A stretch of DNA of 64,000 nt from JALZKA01 sp963721645 (GTDB taxonomy: Bacteria; Actinomycetota; Thermoleophilia; Solirubrobacterales; 70-9), in assembly GCA_963721645.1 (NCBI GenBank), contig CAVRJK010000002.1, positions 1,674,001-1,738,000 of the forward strand. Direction: 5' to 3'. Shown here in pieces: positions 48,521 through 56,746 of this stretch. Made by a program: the position numbers and the translations under genes. Position 1 is the first letter of the stretch; each line of letters starts with the position of its first letter. The notes under the pieces were generated by a model, which made no database searches, had not been told where the DNA came from, and saw nothing but the letters and a program-made list of their open reading frames with translations.

Positions 48521-49132
48521 TTGGAAGCGGCGGCCATAGAGCGGCCCAAGCGGGGCCGGCCTTCGACGGGTGCGCGCGAGCGCATCCTCGAGGGCTGCCT
48601 TGAGGTCCTGAAGGAGTCGGGCTTTGCGGGCCTGACGATCGCCAAGGTCGCCGAGGCATCCGGCGAGTCGAAGGCGCTTGTCTCCTATCACTTCGGATCC
48701 AAGGCAGGTCTGGTCGCGGCCGCCGGCCGGGAGCTTGGCCAAGAGATAACGCGCGAGGTGCTGAACGGGCTCGAAGGGGCCAAGACGATCGAGGAGATCG
48801 TCGCCGGCGCCGCCGGCGCGCTCTGGCAGCTGATCGAACGCGACGAGCGTCTCCCCCGTGTCTACTTCGACCTGAACGCGGTCTCCGTCGTCGATTCCGG
48901 AATCCGCGACGTCCTGAGAGAGATCAAGGCTGCATGGCGCGAGGTGGTGTCCCGCCTCCTCGTCGAAGCCGACCCGCCGGTCGCAAAGAAGGATGTGGGG
49001 GCCGTGACGACGCTCCTGATCGCAGGACTCGAAGGGCTCACACTCGAGCGCATCGAGCGCGGCGAGACGCCCGAGCTCGATCAGGCCCGCGAGCTGTTCG
49101 TGCGCTCCGTGTGCGCCGTCGCCCAGGCCTAG
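48521..49132 (+). CDS. TetR-family transcriptional regulator
   Basis: The helix-turn-helix (residues about 39-58, LTIAKVAEASGESKALVSYHF) and the all-helical ligand domain are typical of TetR. The frame has no ATG or GTG near its start; TTG 48521, four bases after the oxidase stop, is the best choice and gives 203 residues. It is cotranscribed with the R2lox-like gene, so it may control that operon through the symmetric AT-rich promoter. Confidence 0.85.
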   Translation: MEAAAIERPKRGRPSTGARERILEGCLEVLKESGFAGLTIAKVAEASGESKALVSYHFGSKAGLVAAAGRELGQEITREVLNGLEGAKTIEEIVAGAAGALWQLIERDERLPRVYFDLNAVSVVDSGIRDVLREIKAAWREVVSRLLVEADPPVAKKDVGAVTTLLIAGLEGLTLERIERGETPELDQARELFVRSVCAVAQA

Positions 49133-49147
49133 GACGCAGGCCCACCC

Positions 49148-49486
49148 TCACCACTCGAAGACGAGGCGAAGCTCGACGCCCCGGTCTGCCCCGTCGGCGG
49201 CAGCGTCCAGCCACACCTCCACCAAGGTCCCGGCAAGGCGGGGATGCTCGCCCCAAAGTGCTGTCGCGTTCGGGATCACGAGCGCGTAGCCGTCGTTGAC
49301 CGCTTCAAGATCGCGAAGGCACTCCTCGAGCGCGTCCCAGTTGCGCCCAAACCAGTCGGGAAAGCCGAACCCCTCGGCGACCGTGTCCAGGAACTCCTCC
49401 TTCGACTCGATCGAATCGCCTTCGATCACCAGCACCTCGAACCCGTCGAGATCCGGAGCCTCGGAGGTAAAGGAGACGGTCCTCAC
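49148..49486 (-). CDS. Barstar-like ribonuclease inhibitor
   Basis: The 112-residue acidic protein has the barstar signature: strand FEVLVIEGDSIESKEEF, then FGFPDWFGRNWDALEECLRDL, and a C-terminal strand. Barstar binds and blocks guanyl-specific ribonucleases such as barnase. Its GTG (49486) overlaps the stop of a secreted RNase of just that family, so the pair is an enzyme with its own intracellular immunity protein. Confidence 0.88.
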   Translation of the reverse strand: MRTVSFTSEAPDLDGFEVLVIEGDSIESKEEFLDTVAEGFGFPDWFGRNWDALEECLRDLEAVNDGYALVIPNATALWGEHPRLAGTLVEVWLDAAADGADRGVELRLVFEW

Positions 49487-49926
49487 TGTGTGAAATCCGC
49501 CGGGTCGATCAGGGTGAAGGAGGCGTAGTGGTCGTCCGTGTAATAGGTCTCGCCGCCGTTCCCGATGACGAGTCGACGCGCGCCACGGTCGGGGGAGCCG
49601 GGCGTTTCGACCGTGTACTCCCTGTAATAGCCGAGCGGCTGCGGGGGTAGTAGCCCTTCGCGGTTCTGGAAGGTCTGACCGTCCTCTGAATATGGGAGCG
49701 AAGCTCCGGAATCGATCGCTACGAGCACGGTCGAGATCCCTGCAACCTCGGCCTCGTCGAGGCCGGCAGCCGTCGATTCGCCTGAGGGCGCCTGTGGTGT
49801 GGACCCGCCTGAGGACTCCTCCACCGGTGCGCTCGCAGGCGACGAGCTGGGCGGCGCCGGCTCGTCCTCGCCCAGCCCGGGTAGGACGACGCCTGCGGCA
49901 GCCAGGAGGGCGACCACCGCGCCCAC
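49483..49926 (-). CDS. Secreted guanyl-specific ribonuclease (RNase Sa/barnase family)
   Basis: After a hydrophobic segment and a Ser/Pro-rich linker the catalytic domain has FQNREGLLP, YYREYTVETPG (Glu103), RGARRLV (Arg117/118) and YYTDDHYASF (His133), which match the Glu-Arg-His set of RNase Sa. It cleaves RNA after guanosine and is exported, while the overlapping barstar gene protects the cell. GTG 49926 starts right at the hydrophobic stretch; a CTG at 49965, overlapping the rpiB stop, would add 13 residues with an Arg/Lys n-region and give a better signal peptide. Confidence 0.85.
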   Translation of the reverse strand: MGAVVALLAAAGVVLPGLGEDEPAPPSSSPASAPVEESSGGSTPQAPSGESTAAGLDEAEVAGISTVLVAIDSGASLPYSEDGQTFQNREGLLPPQPLGYYREYTVETPGSPDRGARRLVIGNGGETYYTDDHYASFTLIDPADFTQ

Positions 49927-49961
49927 CGCGGCCTTGGCACGCGACGAGTTGAGAAACGAGC

Positions 49962-50411
49962 TCAGGGTTTCTCGCCGCGCTCGACGGCTGCGATCTGATC
50001 GACGCGGCGCTCGTGGCGCCCGCCTTCGAAGTCCGTCGCAAGGAAGGTCTCGACAATCGGCCGCGCCTCGTCCGGCGTCAGGCGGCGCCCCGCCAGTGCG
50101 AGCACGTTCGCGTCGTTGTGACGCCGGCTCATCTCCGCCTCCTCGGAATCGTGCGCGTTCACGGCGCGCACGCCGTCGACCTTGTTGGCGACGATCGAAA
50201 CGCCCACTCCGGAGCCGCAGACGATCACGGCCCGCTCCGCCTCGCCGTCAGCCACCATGCGCGCGGCATCGGCTGCGTGACGCGGATAATCGGTGGAATC
50301 CTCGGAATCCGTGCCCACGTCCACGACCTCATGGCCGCCCTCCTCGAGGAGCGGCCTGACGAGCTCTTTGAGCTCGAAACCGGCGTGGTCGGATCCGACG
50401 GCGATCTTCAC
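49962..50411 (-). CDS. rpiB: Ribose-5-phosphate isomerase B
   Basis: The 149-residue protein has AVGSDHAGFELK, the catalytic Cys65 in VCGSGVGVS, and SRRHNDANVLAL with His98, all typical of RpiB. It interconverts ribose-5-P and ribulose-5-P. GTG 50411 puts the motif at residues 4-15. It is directly followed by the RNase and barstar genes, a link that has no obvious metabolic reason. Confidence 0.93.
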   Translation of the reverse strand: MKIAVGSDHAGFELKELVRPLLEEGGHEVVDVGTDSEDSTDYPRHAADAARMVADGEAERAVIVCGSGVGVSIVANKVDGVRAVNAHDSEEAEMSRRHNDANVLALAGRRLTPDEARPIVETFLATDFEGGRHERRVDQIAAVERGEKP

Positions 50412-50458
50412 GGATCCGACGATAGCGGTGACCCGGACGCGGGAGTACCCTCGCAACA

Positions 50459-50857
50459 ATGGCGTCCGCCGACCTCGAGCTCCTACGCGACGGCTTTCAA
50501 CGCCTCGGCGCCGAGGGCTACGAGGCGCTGGTGCCGCTCATTCACCCCGACTTCGAAATGGAGACCCCGGCGGACTTGGCCGCCGAGCCCCAGCGCTACG
50601 AAGGCGTCGAAGGGTTCCGGCGCTGGTGGACCTCGTTCCTCGAGGTGATGGATGACGTGGTACTGGAACCAAAGGAGTTCCACGAACTCACCGCCGATCA
50701 GGTCGCGGTGGAGACCGTCATGCGGGCAGTCGGCGGCTCGAGCGGGATCGAGGCCACTCAGCAAGTGGTCCTCATCGTCACCCTCCGAGACCAGAAGATG
50801 GCCCGGATCGACTTCGCGAGAAGCCTCGAGGAGGCGAAGGCGGGCATCACGGCCTAG
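50459..50857 (+). CDS. SnoaL/NTF2-like protein, 132 aa
   Basis: The alpha-beta cone fold of the SnoaL-like/NTF2 superfamily is seen in ELLRDGFQRLGAEGYEALVPLIHPDFEME (in parts), the middle helix GFRRWWTSFLEVM, and the long curved strands at the end. Members act as small isomerases, hydratases or binding proteins; the function here is unknown. The ATG is 47 bp from the divergent rpiB start. Confidence 0.75.
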   Translation: MASADLELLRDGFQRLGAEGYEALVPLIHPDFEMETPADLAAEPQRYEGVEGFRRWWTSFLEVMDDVVLEPKEFHELTADQVAVETVMRAVGGSSGIEATQQVVLIVTLRDQKMARIDFARSLEEAKAGITA

Positions 50858-50904
50858 GCAGTCGGCGGAGGGTGCGTCGAGGGACTGGCGCCGGCCGTGG
50901 TGTG

Positions 50905-50937
50905 TTAAGGGTTTGTGAGGGGTCTGACCCCTCGGGG
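50905..50937 (-). repeat. Palindromic repeat copy forming the 3' end of tsaC
   Basis: On the minus strand this is CCCCCGAGGGGTCAGACCCC followed by TCACAAACCCTTA. It provides the last ten or so codons and the TAA of tsaC. The repeat core is intact, so it may also act as terminator between the convergent SnoaL-like gene and tsaC. Confidence 0.88.
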
Positions 50938-51564
50938 GATGCCGAGGCGCTTCGCGACTTCTGTCTCCGGCATGGCGCCCTTACGCAGGGTCTTCCAGCT
51001 TTCACCGCGCTCCAGGCCCGTCACGTCCACGACGGTGGACGGCAGGCCGGTCAATTCGCCGCCGTCGATTACCAGGTCGGCCCCTTCCGAGATCGCAGCT
51101 GGGATGTCCTCGACGCGGAAGTGCGCCGGCTCGCCGCTGAAATTCGCCGAGGTCTGAAACAGGGGTGTCGCCACGCCGGTCAGCGCGCTCTCGATCAGGC
51201 GGATGCCGAGACGCTCGGGATCCTCGCGGCAGGCCAGTGGATAGCGGCGCTCAGGATTTGCGACGACGGCGGTGACGGGCCCGGGTAGGAGTGCGGCGAG
51301 CGCCTCCCGGGTTTGGTCGCTCAGGCTCGACAGGAGCTCACGCAGGATCAGGGGCGAGAAAAAGAGCACGGCCGCGGGCTTGCCGTCGTCGCGACCCTTC
51401 AGTTCGTGGAGCCGGGCGATCGCATCGACCCGAAGGGGATCACATGCCAGGCCATAGAGACCGTCGGCTGGGAAGACCGCCACGCCACCGGAGCCGATCG
51501 TCGCGGTCATCGCCGCGCGGGCCTCCTCGGCACCGTCGGCGGCGATCGAGACAACCCGGGTCAT
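50905..51564 (-). CDS. tsaC: Threonylcarbamoyl-AMP synthase
   Basis: The 219-residue protein has the Sua5/YciO/YrdC fold: GGVAVFPADGLYGL, the basic motif KGRDDGKP, and TSANFSGEP. It makes threonylcarbamoyl-AMP for the t6A modification of tRNAs reading ANN codons. ATG 51564 overlaps the prmC stop. The last residues (IPRGVRPLTNP) are encoded by an interspersed repeat and so are probably not ancestral. It is the single-domain TsaC form without the C-terminal Sua5 domain. Confidence 0.92.
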   Translation of the reverse strand: MTRVVSIAADGAEEARAAMTATIGSGGVAVFPADGLYGLACDPLRVDAIARLHELKGRDDGKPAAVLFFSPLILRELLSSLSDQTREALAALLPGPVTAVVANPERRYPLACREDPERLGIRLIESALTGVATPLFQTSANFSGEPAHFRVEDIPAAISEGADLVIDGGELTGLPSTVVDVTGLERGESWKTLRKGAMPETEVAKRLGIPRGVRPLTNP

Positions 51565-52397
51565 ACGCGCTCGCCGGCGTGGCCCACTACAACCCGGTCG
51601 ATCCCGGCCAGGTCTTTCCGAACCTCCACCTCCGTAAACCCTGCGCGGCGGACCAGATCGGCCACCGTCGCCGCCTGCCCCTCCCCCACTTCGAGTCCGA
51701 TCGCATGGGCAGTCGTAGCCGGCGACAGGGAGAGCTCGCCGAGAAAGGTCTCGATCGCCTCCAGCCCCGTCGGACCTGGCGTCAGCGCGCCGCGAGGCTC
51801 CCAGTGCCGAAGCTCCGGCTCGAGATCGCGCCATTCGCGTTCGGTCACGTAGGGCAGATTTGCGACGATCAGGCCGAACGCTCCTACCGCCAGAGTGCCC
51901 TGGGCAAGGCGAACGCGGTCACCAAAGCCGAGCCGCGCCGTGTTCTCGCGTGCCGCCTCCAGCGTGTCCGCGTAGATATCGGTCGCGACCACCTCGGCGC
52001 GAGGCAGCTCATCGGCGATGGCCAGCGCGATCGCGCCCGACCCCGTGCCCACGTCGAGGACGCTGTGGGGCTGGAGCTCGAGCGCCAGTTCGACCAGGAG
52101 CTCCGTCTCCGGCCTTGGAATGAGGACGCGGCGGTCGACGTGCAGCTCGATCCGGCGAAACCCCTTGCGGCCCGTGATGTAGGCCACGGGCTCACGGCGA
52201 AGGCGCCGCCTGACGAACTCGGCGTACGCCCGGGTCGCCACCGGATCGATGAGGGTTTCCGGCAGGGCTATGAGCGAAGCGCGGCCCTCGCCCATAGCTT
52301 CTGCCAGCAGCAGCTCAGCGTCGAGGCGAGGCGAATCGACGCCCGCTGCATTGAGCGCGTCCGTTGCGGCCTCCAGCGCTTGCCGGGCGGTGCTCAC
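51561..52397 (-). CDS. prmC: Release factor glutamine methyltransferase
   Basis: The 278-residue protein has the PrmC N-terminal helical domain (PRLDAELLL, REPVAYITG), the link motif RVLIPRPETE, the SAM loop VLDVGTGSG and the substrate loop. That loop is Asn180-Leu-Pro-Tyr183 instead of the canonical NPPY. It methylates the Gln of the GGQ motif of release factors, and its target prfA is the gene directly upstream (overlap GTGA at 52394-52397). Confidence 0.92.
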   Translation of the reverse strand: MSTARQALEAATDALNAAGVDSPRLDAELLLAEAMGEGRASLIALPETLIDPVATRAYAEFVRRRLRREPVAYITGRKGFRRIELHVDRRVLIPRPETELLVELALELQPHSVLDVGTGSGAIALAIADELPRAEVVATDIYADTLEAARENTARLGFGDRVRLAQGTLAVGAFGLIVANLPYVTEREWRDLEPELRHWEPRGALTPGPTGLEAIETFLGELSLSPATTAHAIGLEVGEGQAATVADLVRRAGFTEVEVRKDLAGIDRVVVGHAGERV

Positions 52398-53485
52398 CCT
52401 GGGCCCGGGGGCGTCACCCCCGCGGCCGCCTGTGCCGCCAGGAGGGCCCGCTTCTCCTCGGCCGCAAGCGCGTCGGTGAATTCGCGCAGATTGCCGTCGA
52501 GGATCTCGTCCATGTTGTGAGCCGTCAGCTTCACCCTGTGGTCGGTGACGCGGCCCTGGGGGAAGTTGTAGGTGCGGATCTTCTCCGAGCGCTCGCCCGA
52601 GCCGACCTGCGACTTGCGCTCGGCGGCGATCTCGGCCTGCTGCTCGGCCATCTTGCGCTCGTAAAGCCGCGCCCTCAGGACCCGCATCGCCTTGTCCTTG
52701 TTCTGAAGCTGCGACTTCTCGTCCTGCATGGAGACGACGATGCCCGAGGGCTTGTGCGTGATCCGGACTGCCGAGTCTGTGGTGTTGACGGACTGACCGC
52801 CTGGACCGGACGAGCGGTAGACGTCCACCTGAAGGTCGTTGGGGTCGATCTGAACCTCGACCTCCTCGGCCTCGGGCAGAACCGCGACCGTCGCCGTGGA
52901 CGTATGAATGCGGCCCTGCGACTCGGTTTTCGGCACGCGCTGAACCCGATGAGTGCCACCCTCGTACTTGAAGACCGAGTAAGCACCGTCGCCCTTGATC
53001 GCGAAGGTCGCCTCCTTGAAGCCGCCCATGTCCGCCGCCTGGATCGAGAGGTCTTCGGTCTGGAACCCGCGCTCCTGCGCGTAGCGGGTGAGCATCTTGT
53101 AGAGGTCTCCCGCGAACAACGACGCCTCGTCGCCGCCGGTGCCGCCCCGGATCTCGACCAGCACGTTCTTGTCGTCGTTCGGGTCGGGATCGACCATCGC
53201 CAGCCGAATGCCTTCCTCGATCTCCTCGATCCGCTTCGGCGCCTCGTTCATCACCGCTCGCAGCTCTGAGTCCTCTCCATCCTCATCGAGCAACTCGCGC
53301 GCGCCCTCCAGGTCGTCACGGAGCTTCCGCCATTCGACCGCAAGCTCATGGGCGTGCTTCAGGCGCTGGTATTCGCGGCCGACCTCGGCGTAGCGTTGCT
53401 GGTCCGCGATCACGGTGGGATCCGACATCTGGCGCTCCAGTTCGGCGAAGCGGCCTTCGATCTGTTCAACGAGGCTCTCGATCAC
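52394..53485 (-). CDS. prfA: Peptide chain release factor 1
   Basis: The 363-residue protein has the codon-reading tripeptide Pro185-Lys-Thr187 (PxT type, so it reads UAA and UAG), the GGQ at residues 229-231 (SSGPGGQSVNT), and the RF1-type N-terminal coiled coil. GTG 53485 gives normal length; the longer open frame upstream is non-coding in character. It is followed in an operon by prmC and tsaC. Confidence 0.95.
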   Translation of the reverse strand: MIESLVEQIEGRFAELERQMSDPTVIADQQRYAEVGREYQRLKHAHELAVEWRKLRDDLEGARELLDEDGEDSELRAVMNEAPKRIEEIEEGIRLAMVDPDPNDDKNVLVEIRGGTGGDEASLFAGDLYKMLTRYAQERGFQTEDLSIQAADMGGFKEATFAIKGDGAYSVFKYEGGTHRVQRVPKTESQGRIHTSTATVAVLPEAEEVEVQIDPNDLQVDVYRSSGPGGQSVNTTDSAVRITHKPSGIVVSMQDEKSQLQNKDKAMRVLRARLYERKMAEQQAEIAAERKSQVGSGERSEKIRTYNFPQGRVTDHRVKLTAHNMDEILDGNLREFTDALAAEEKRALLAAQAAAGVTPPGPG

Positions 53486-53543
53486 AATGCGCTGAGTTTG
53501 GCGGACACGCGTGATGATCCGCGCTTTCGGCCGTAGTCCGGTC

Positions 53544-55499
53544 ATGGAGATCCAACGGAAAGGCCGTGTCATGTCCATCCTCGCCGTGGGGGGCGCTGCC
53601 GGAATAGCTCTCACGGTCGGGCTCGCAGGCGGGCCCGGCGGCCTGGGCGGACCCGACGACGCACGGGGCTCTGCGCTCCAGCCATTCGATACATGCGACG
53701 AACTCCTCGACTACGCGCGCGAGCACCGCTGGGCGCGGAACGCTTATCCGTACCCGGCCGGTGGAGACGTCGTGTTTCAGGCCTCCGCCGCCGGGGCCAT
53801 GGAGGACTCCGCTCTCCGAGCCGCGGCGCCTGAGAGCGGCGCGGTCGGGCCGGGTGAGACAGGGACCAATGTCCAGGAGGCCGGAATCGACGAGCCAGAC
53901 ATCGCGAAGCTTTCGGGCGCGACGCTCTTCCGCGTTCAAGGCAAGGCCGTTCGCTCGTACGACGTGTCCGGCGACTCCGCCGTACTTCTCGACGAGATCG
54001 ATCTCGAAGATCAGGACGGGGACCGGCAGCCGATGATGTTCGAGTCGCAGCTCCTGATCGCGGGCGACAGGGCCGTCGTCATCTCCGGCGGCTACGAGGG
54101 CCGTAGCGGAATGGAGACCACCACGGTCACCGAGCTCGATGTCTCCGACCCATCCGCGATGTCTGCCGTTCGCGTGCTCGAGCTCGAGGGCGCAAACGTC
54201 AGCGGCCGGCTCCAGGGCTCGACGATGCGGCTGGTTGTCGAGTCCCGCCCGGACTTCCCCGGCCTCGGTTCAGCCCCAGCGCTGCCCCAGCCACAGGAGG
54301 ACGGCGACGCCCCTTCAGGCGCCACGGGCGAGACGGGCCCCGAGCCCAAGCCCGATGGCGAGCCCGGCTGGCTCCCGCGGGCGACGCTTTACGACATCGA
54401 GACAGGCGAGAAGACCACGGCCCCGATCACCGGCTGCGGTGGGGTCTCGTTTCCCGACGAGTTCTCCGGCCTGGGCCTTCTGTCCGTGTTGACGATCGAT
54501 CTCCAGAGCGGGATCGAGCCCACCGACGTCGACACGGTGATGACCGACGGCTCGACGGTCTACGCGTCCCCCACGAGCCTGTTCGTCGCAGGACTGACGA
54601 TGACACCGCCGCCCTCAGAAGGAATCATCGAATCGATCGGGCGCTCCATCGGCCCGGACTCGATGACAGTCCCTCCGCAGCCATCAGGCGACACGGCCAT
54701 CCATCGTTTCGACACGTCGGACCCCGCCGAGACCGACTACGCCGCAAGTGGCGAGGTGCCTGGGACCCTGATCGGACAGTTCGCGATGTCTGAGTCAGAG
54801 GGCGTCCTGCGCGTCGCCTCGACGACGCCGGAGATCTTCGGTGGTGACGCCACCACGCGCTCGCAGAGCTTCGTCACCGTGCTTGAAGAATCCGAAGGCC
54901 GGCTCGAAGAGATCGGGCAAGTGGGCGGCCTGGGGCTGGACGAGGACATCTACGCCGTTCGCTTCATAGGCGAAATGGGCTACGTCGTCACCTTCGAACA
55001 GACCGACCCGCTCTACACCGTGGACCTGTCCGATCCGGAGAACCCGGTAACCACGGGCGAGCTCAAGATTCCTGGCTATTCGGCCTACCTCCACCCCGTC
55101 GCCGACGGCAAGCTTCTCGGGATCGGCCAGGCCGGCACGGCCGACGGCACGATCACCGGCGCGCAGGCCTCGCTGTTCGACGTCGGGGACGCCTCCGAAC
55201 CGGAGCGCCTCGACGCGCTCGACCTGTCGGACGGCCGCTACAGCTCGGCTTCGACCGAGTGGGACCACCACGCGTTTCTCTACTCGCCCGAACACTCCCT
55301 GGCCGTCGTCCCGGTCGAGAGCAACGGGCGCGGTGGCCTCCATGGAGCGATCGCGATGACGGTGGATCCCGAGGCAGGCCTTTCGGAAGTCGCCCGTCTT
55401 GAAGACGAGGGTCAGATCGAGCGAATGCTCATCGCGGGCGAGAACCTGGTCACGGTCTCGGCGCGCAGCGTCTCGGTACGGCCCGTGGACGCGCTTTAG
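53544..55499 (+). CDS. Secreted beta-propeller domain protein (PF09826-like)
   Basis: ATG 53544 opens a basic n-region (MEIQRKGR) and a hydrophobic signal segment. The mature part (about 600 residues) matches secreted beta-propeller proteins of actinobacteria and archaea: ETGTNVQEAGIDEPDIAK at the start of the domain, repeated blades with DVSDPSA, TVDLSDPENPV and LFDVGDASEPE, and EWDHHAFLYSP near the end. Acidic low-complexity stretches interrupt blades 2-3. The function is unknown; it may bind protein or sugar at the surface. It starts 58 bp from the divergent prfA. Confidence 0.83.
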   Translation: MEIQRKGRVMSILAVGGAAGIALTVGLAGGPGGLGGPDDARGSALQPFDTCDELLDYAREHRWARNAYPYPAGGDVVFQASAAGAMEDSALRAAAPESGAVGPGETGTNVQEAGIDEPDIAKLSGATLFRVQGKAVRSYDVSGDSAVLLDEIDLEDQDGDRQPMMFESQLLIAGDRAVVISGGYEGRSGMETTTVTELDVSDPSAMSAVRVLELEGANVSGRLQGSTMRLVVESRPDFPGLGSAPALPQPQEDGDAPSGATGETGPEPKPDGEPGWLPRATLYDIETGEKTTAPITGCGGVSFPDEFSGLGLLSVLTIDLQSGIEPTDVDTVMTDGSTVYASPTSLFVAGLTMTPPPSEGIIESIGRSIGPDSMTVPPQPSGDTAIHRFDTSDPAETDYAASGEVPGTLIGQFAMSESEGVLRVASTTPEIFGGDATTRSQSFVTVLEESEGRLEEIGQVGGLGLDEDIYAVRFIGEMGYVVTFEQTDPLYTVDLSDPENPVTTGELKIPGYSAYLHPVADGKLLGIGQAGTADGTITGAQASLFDVGDASEPERLDALDLSDGRYSSASTEWDHHAFLYSPEHSLAVVPVESNGRGGLHGAIAMTVDPEAGLSEVARLEDEGQIERMLIAGENLVTVSARSVSVRPVDAL

Positions 55500-56491
55500 G
55501 CGGCGACCTCGATCCGGTCGCGCGCCGCGAGCTCAGCCGGGTTCTCGACTTGGAGCACGGCCTGAAGCGAGGCGATCGCGACCTCGAGGTGCTCGCGGTC
55601 GGGCTCACGCGTGGTCAGGCTCTGAAGCATCAGGCCGGGCCACATGATGGCCCGCACCCAGGCCCGTTCGCGGTGCCTGCCGGCCCACTTGATGACCTCA
55701 TAGGCGATCCCCGCCACCAGCGGGATCCCGAGTACGCGCGAGGCCACGAGCCAGTACCACTCGGGCAAACCGAGTGGCGCGAAGACAAAGACGGCAAGGA
55801 CGACGAGCAAAAGCAGGAAGCTGGTGCCGCAGCGTGGGTGGTGGCGCGAGTAGAGCGCGGCTCGCTCGGGGGTGAGCTCGTCCCCGGCCTCGAAGCAGGA
55901 GATCGTCTTGTGCTCGGCGCCGTGGAACTTGAAGAGGCGGTCGACCTGCCCGATGCGCGAGATCGCGACGATATAGCCGACGAGGATTGCCGTGCGAAGC
56001 ACGCCTTCGACCAGCCAGAAAAGGACGGCCGAGTCGAGCTGATCCTTGATCAGGCTCGTCAGCCCTACGGGGATCACGAAGAAGAGGCCAACCGCAAGCA
56101 CGAGCGCGCCGATCACCGTCAGCGTCCAGGCGAGGCCACCGATCTCCTCGATCTCGTCCTCTTCGGTGATCTGCGAGTTGGCGGCGATCCGCATCGCCCG
56201 GAAGCCGAGCTTGAGTGACTCGACGAGAGCCACAAATCCCCGGATCACAGGGACGCGGAGGATGCGGCGGCGCTTGGCCCAGCTGACCACCGGCTCAGAG
56301 GTGACCTCTACGGTCCCGTCCGGCTTCTTCACCGCGAGCGCCCAGGTCGATACGCCACGCATCATCACGCCTTCCAGCACCGCCTGGCCACCGACCGGGA
56401 CGTCGCACGAGGCAACGGGCAGCCCGTCGGGCATGCGTGCGCTTGCGACCTTCAGTTCGCGAGCAGCGCTCATAACTTCACCATCGGTCAC
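55496..56491 (-). CDS. DUF1385 membrane protein
   Basis: The 331-residue protein has the DUF1385 (YqhQ-like) signature: GGQAVLEGVMMRG near residue 35, and FHGAEHKTISCFE plus HPRCGTSFLLL in the second half, with about four to five membrane helices. Its function is not known, but the gene is widely conserved next to rpmE and prfA, as here. The conserved His and Cys residues (HGAEHK, HHPRCG) suggest metal binding. The start ATG 56491 lies 33 bp after rpmE. Confidence 0.88.
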   Translation of the reverse strand: MTDGEVMSAARELKVASARMPDGLPVASCDVPVGGQAVLEGVMMRGVSTWALAVKKPDGTVEVTSEPVVSWAKRRRILRVPVIRGFVALVESLKLGFRAMRIAANSQITEEDEIEEIGGLAWTLTVIGALVLAVGLFFVIPVGLTSLIKDQLDSAVLFWLVEGVLRTAILVGYIVAISRIGQVDRLFKFHGAEHKTISCFEAGDELTPERAALYSRHHPRCGTSFLLLLVVLAVFVFAPLGLPEWYWLVASRVLGIPLVAGIAYEVIKWAGRHRERAWVRAIMWPGLMLQSLTTREPDREHLEVAIASLQAVLQVENPAELAARDRIEVAA

Positions 56492-56524
56492 CCCGCAAGG
56501 GGTCTTGACGCCTGAGAGCTACTT

Positions 56525-56734
56525 CTACTTGGTGGTACTGCGTGCAGCGCGACGGCGGAAGCGCTCGACGCGGCCTCCGGTGTCGACAAGCTTCTGCTTG
56601 CCGGTGTAGAACGGATGGCACTCCGAGCAGATCTCCACGTGGAGGTCAGCCTTGGTCGAACGCGTGTAAAAGTCGTTGCCGCAGGAGCAATGGACGTGCG
56701 CGAGGACGTAGTCGGGGTGGATTCCGGTCTTCAT
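56525..56734 (-). CDS. rpmE: 50S ribosomal protein L31 (zinc-binding form)
   Basis: The 69-residue protein begins MKTGIHPDY and holds the four cysteines Cys16, Cys18, Cys36 and Cys39 of the C+ zinc-binding L31, plus HPFYTGKQKLVDT and a basic tail. The C+ form is the one used when zinc is sufficient; no C- paralogue is in the window. It is followed by DUF1385 in what seems to be a conserved pair. Confidence 0.96.
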   Translation of the reverse strand: MKTGIHPDYVLAHVHCSCGNDFYTRSTKADLHVEICSECHPFYTGKQKLVDTGGRVERFRRRAARSTTK

Positions 56735-56746
56735 CGTGGAGAGATT

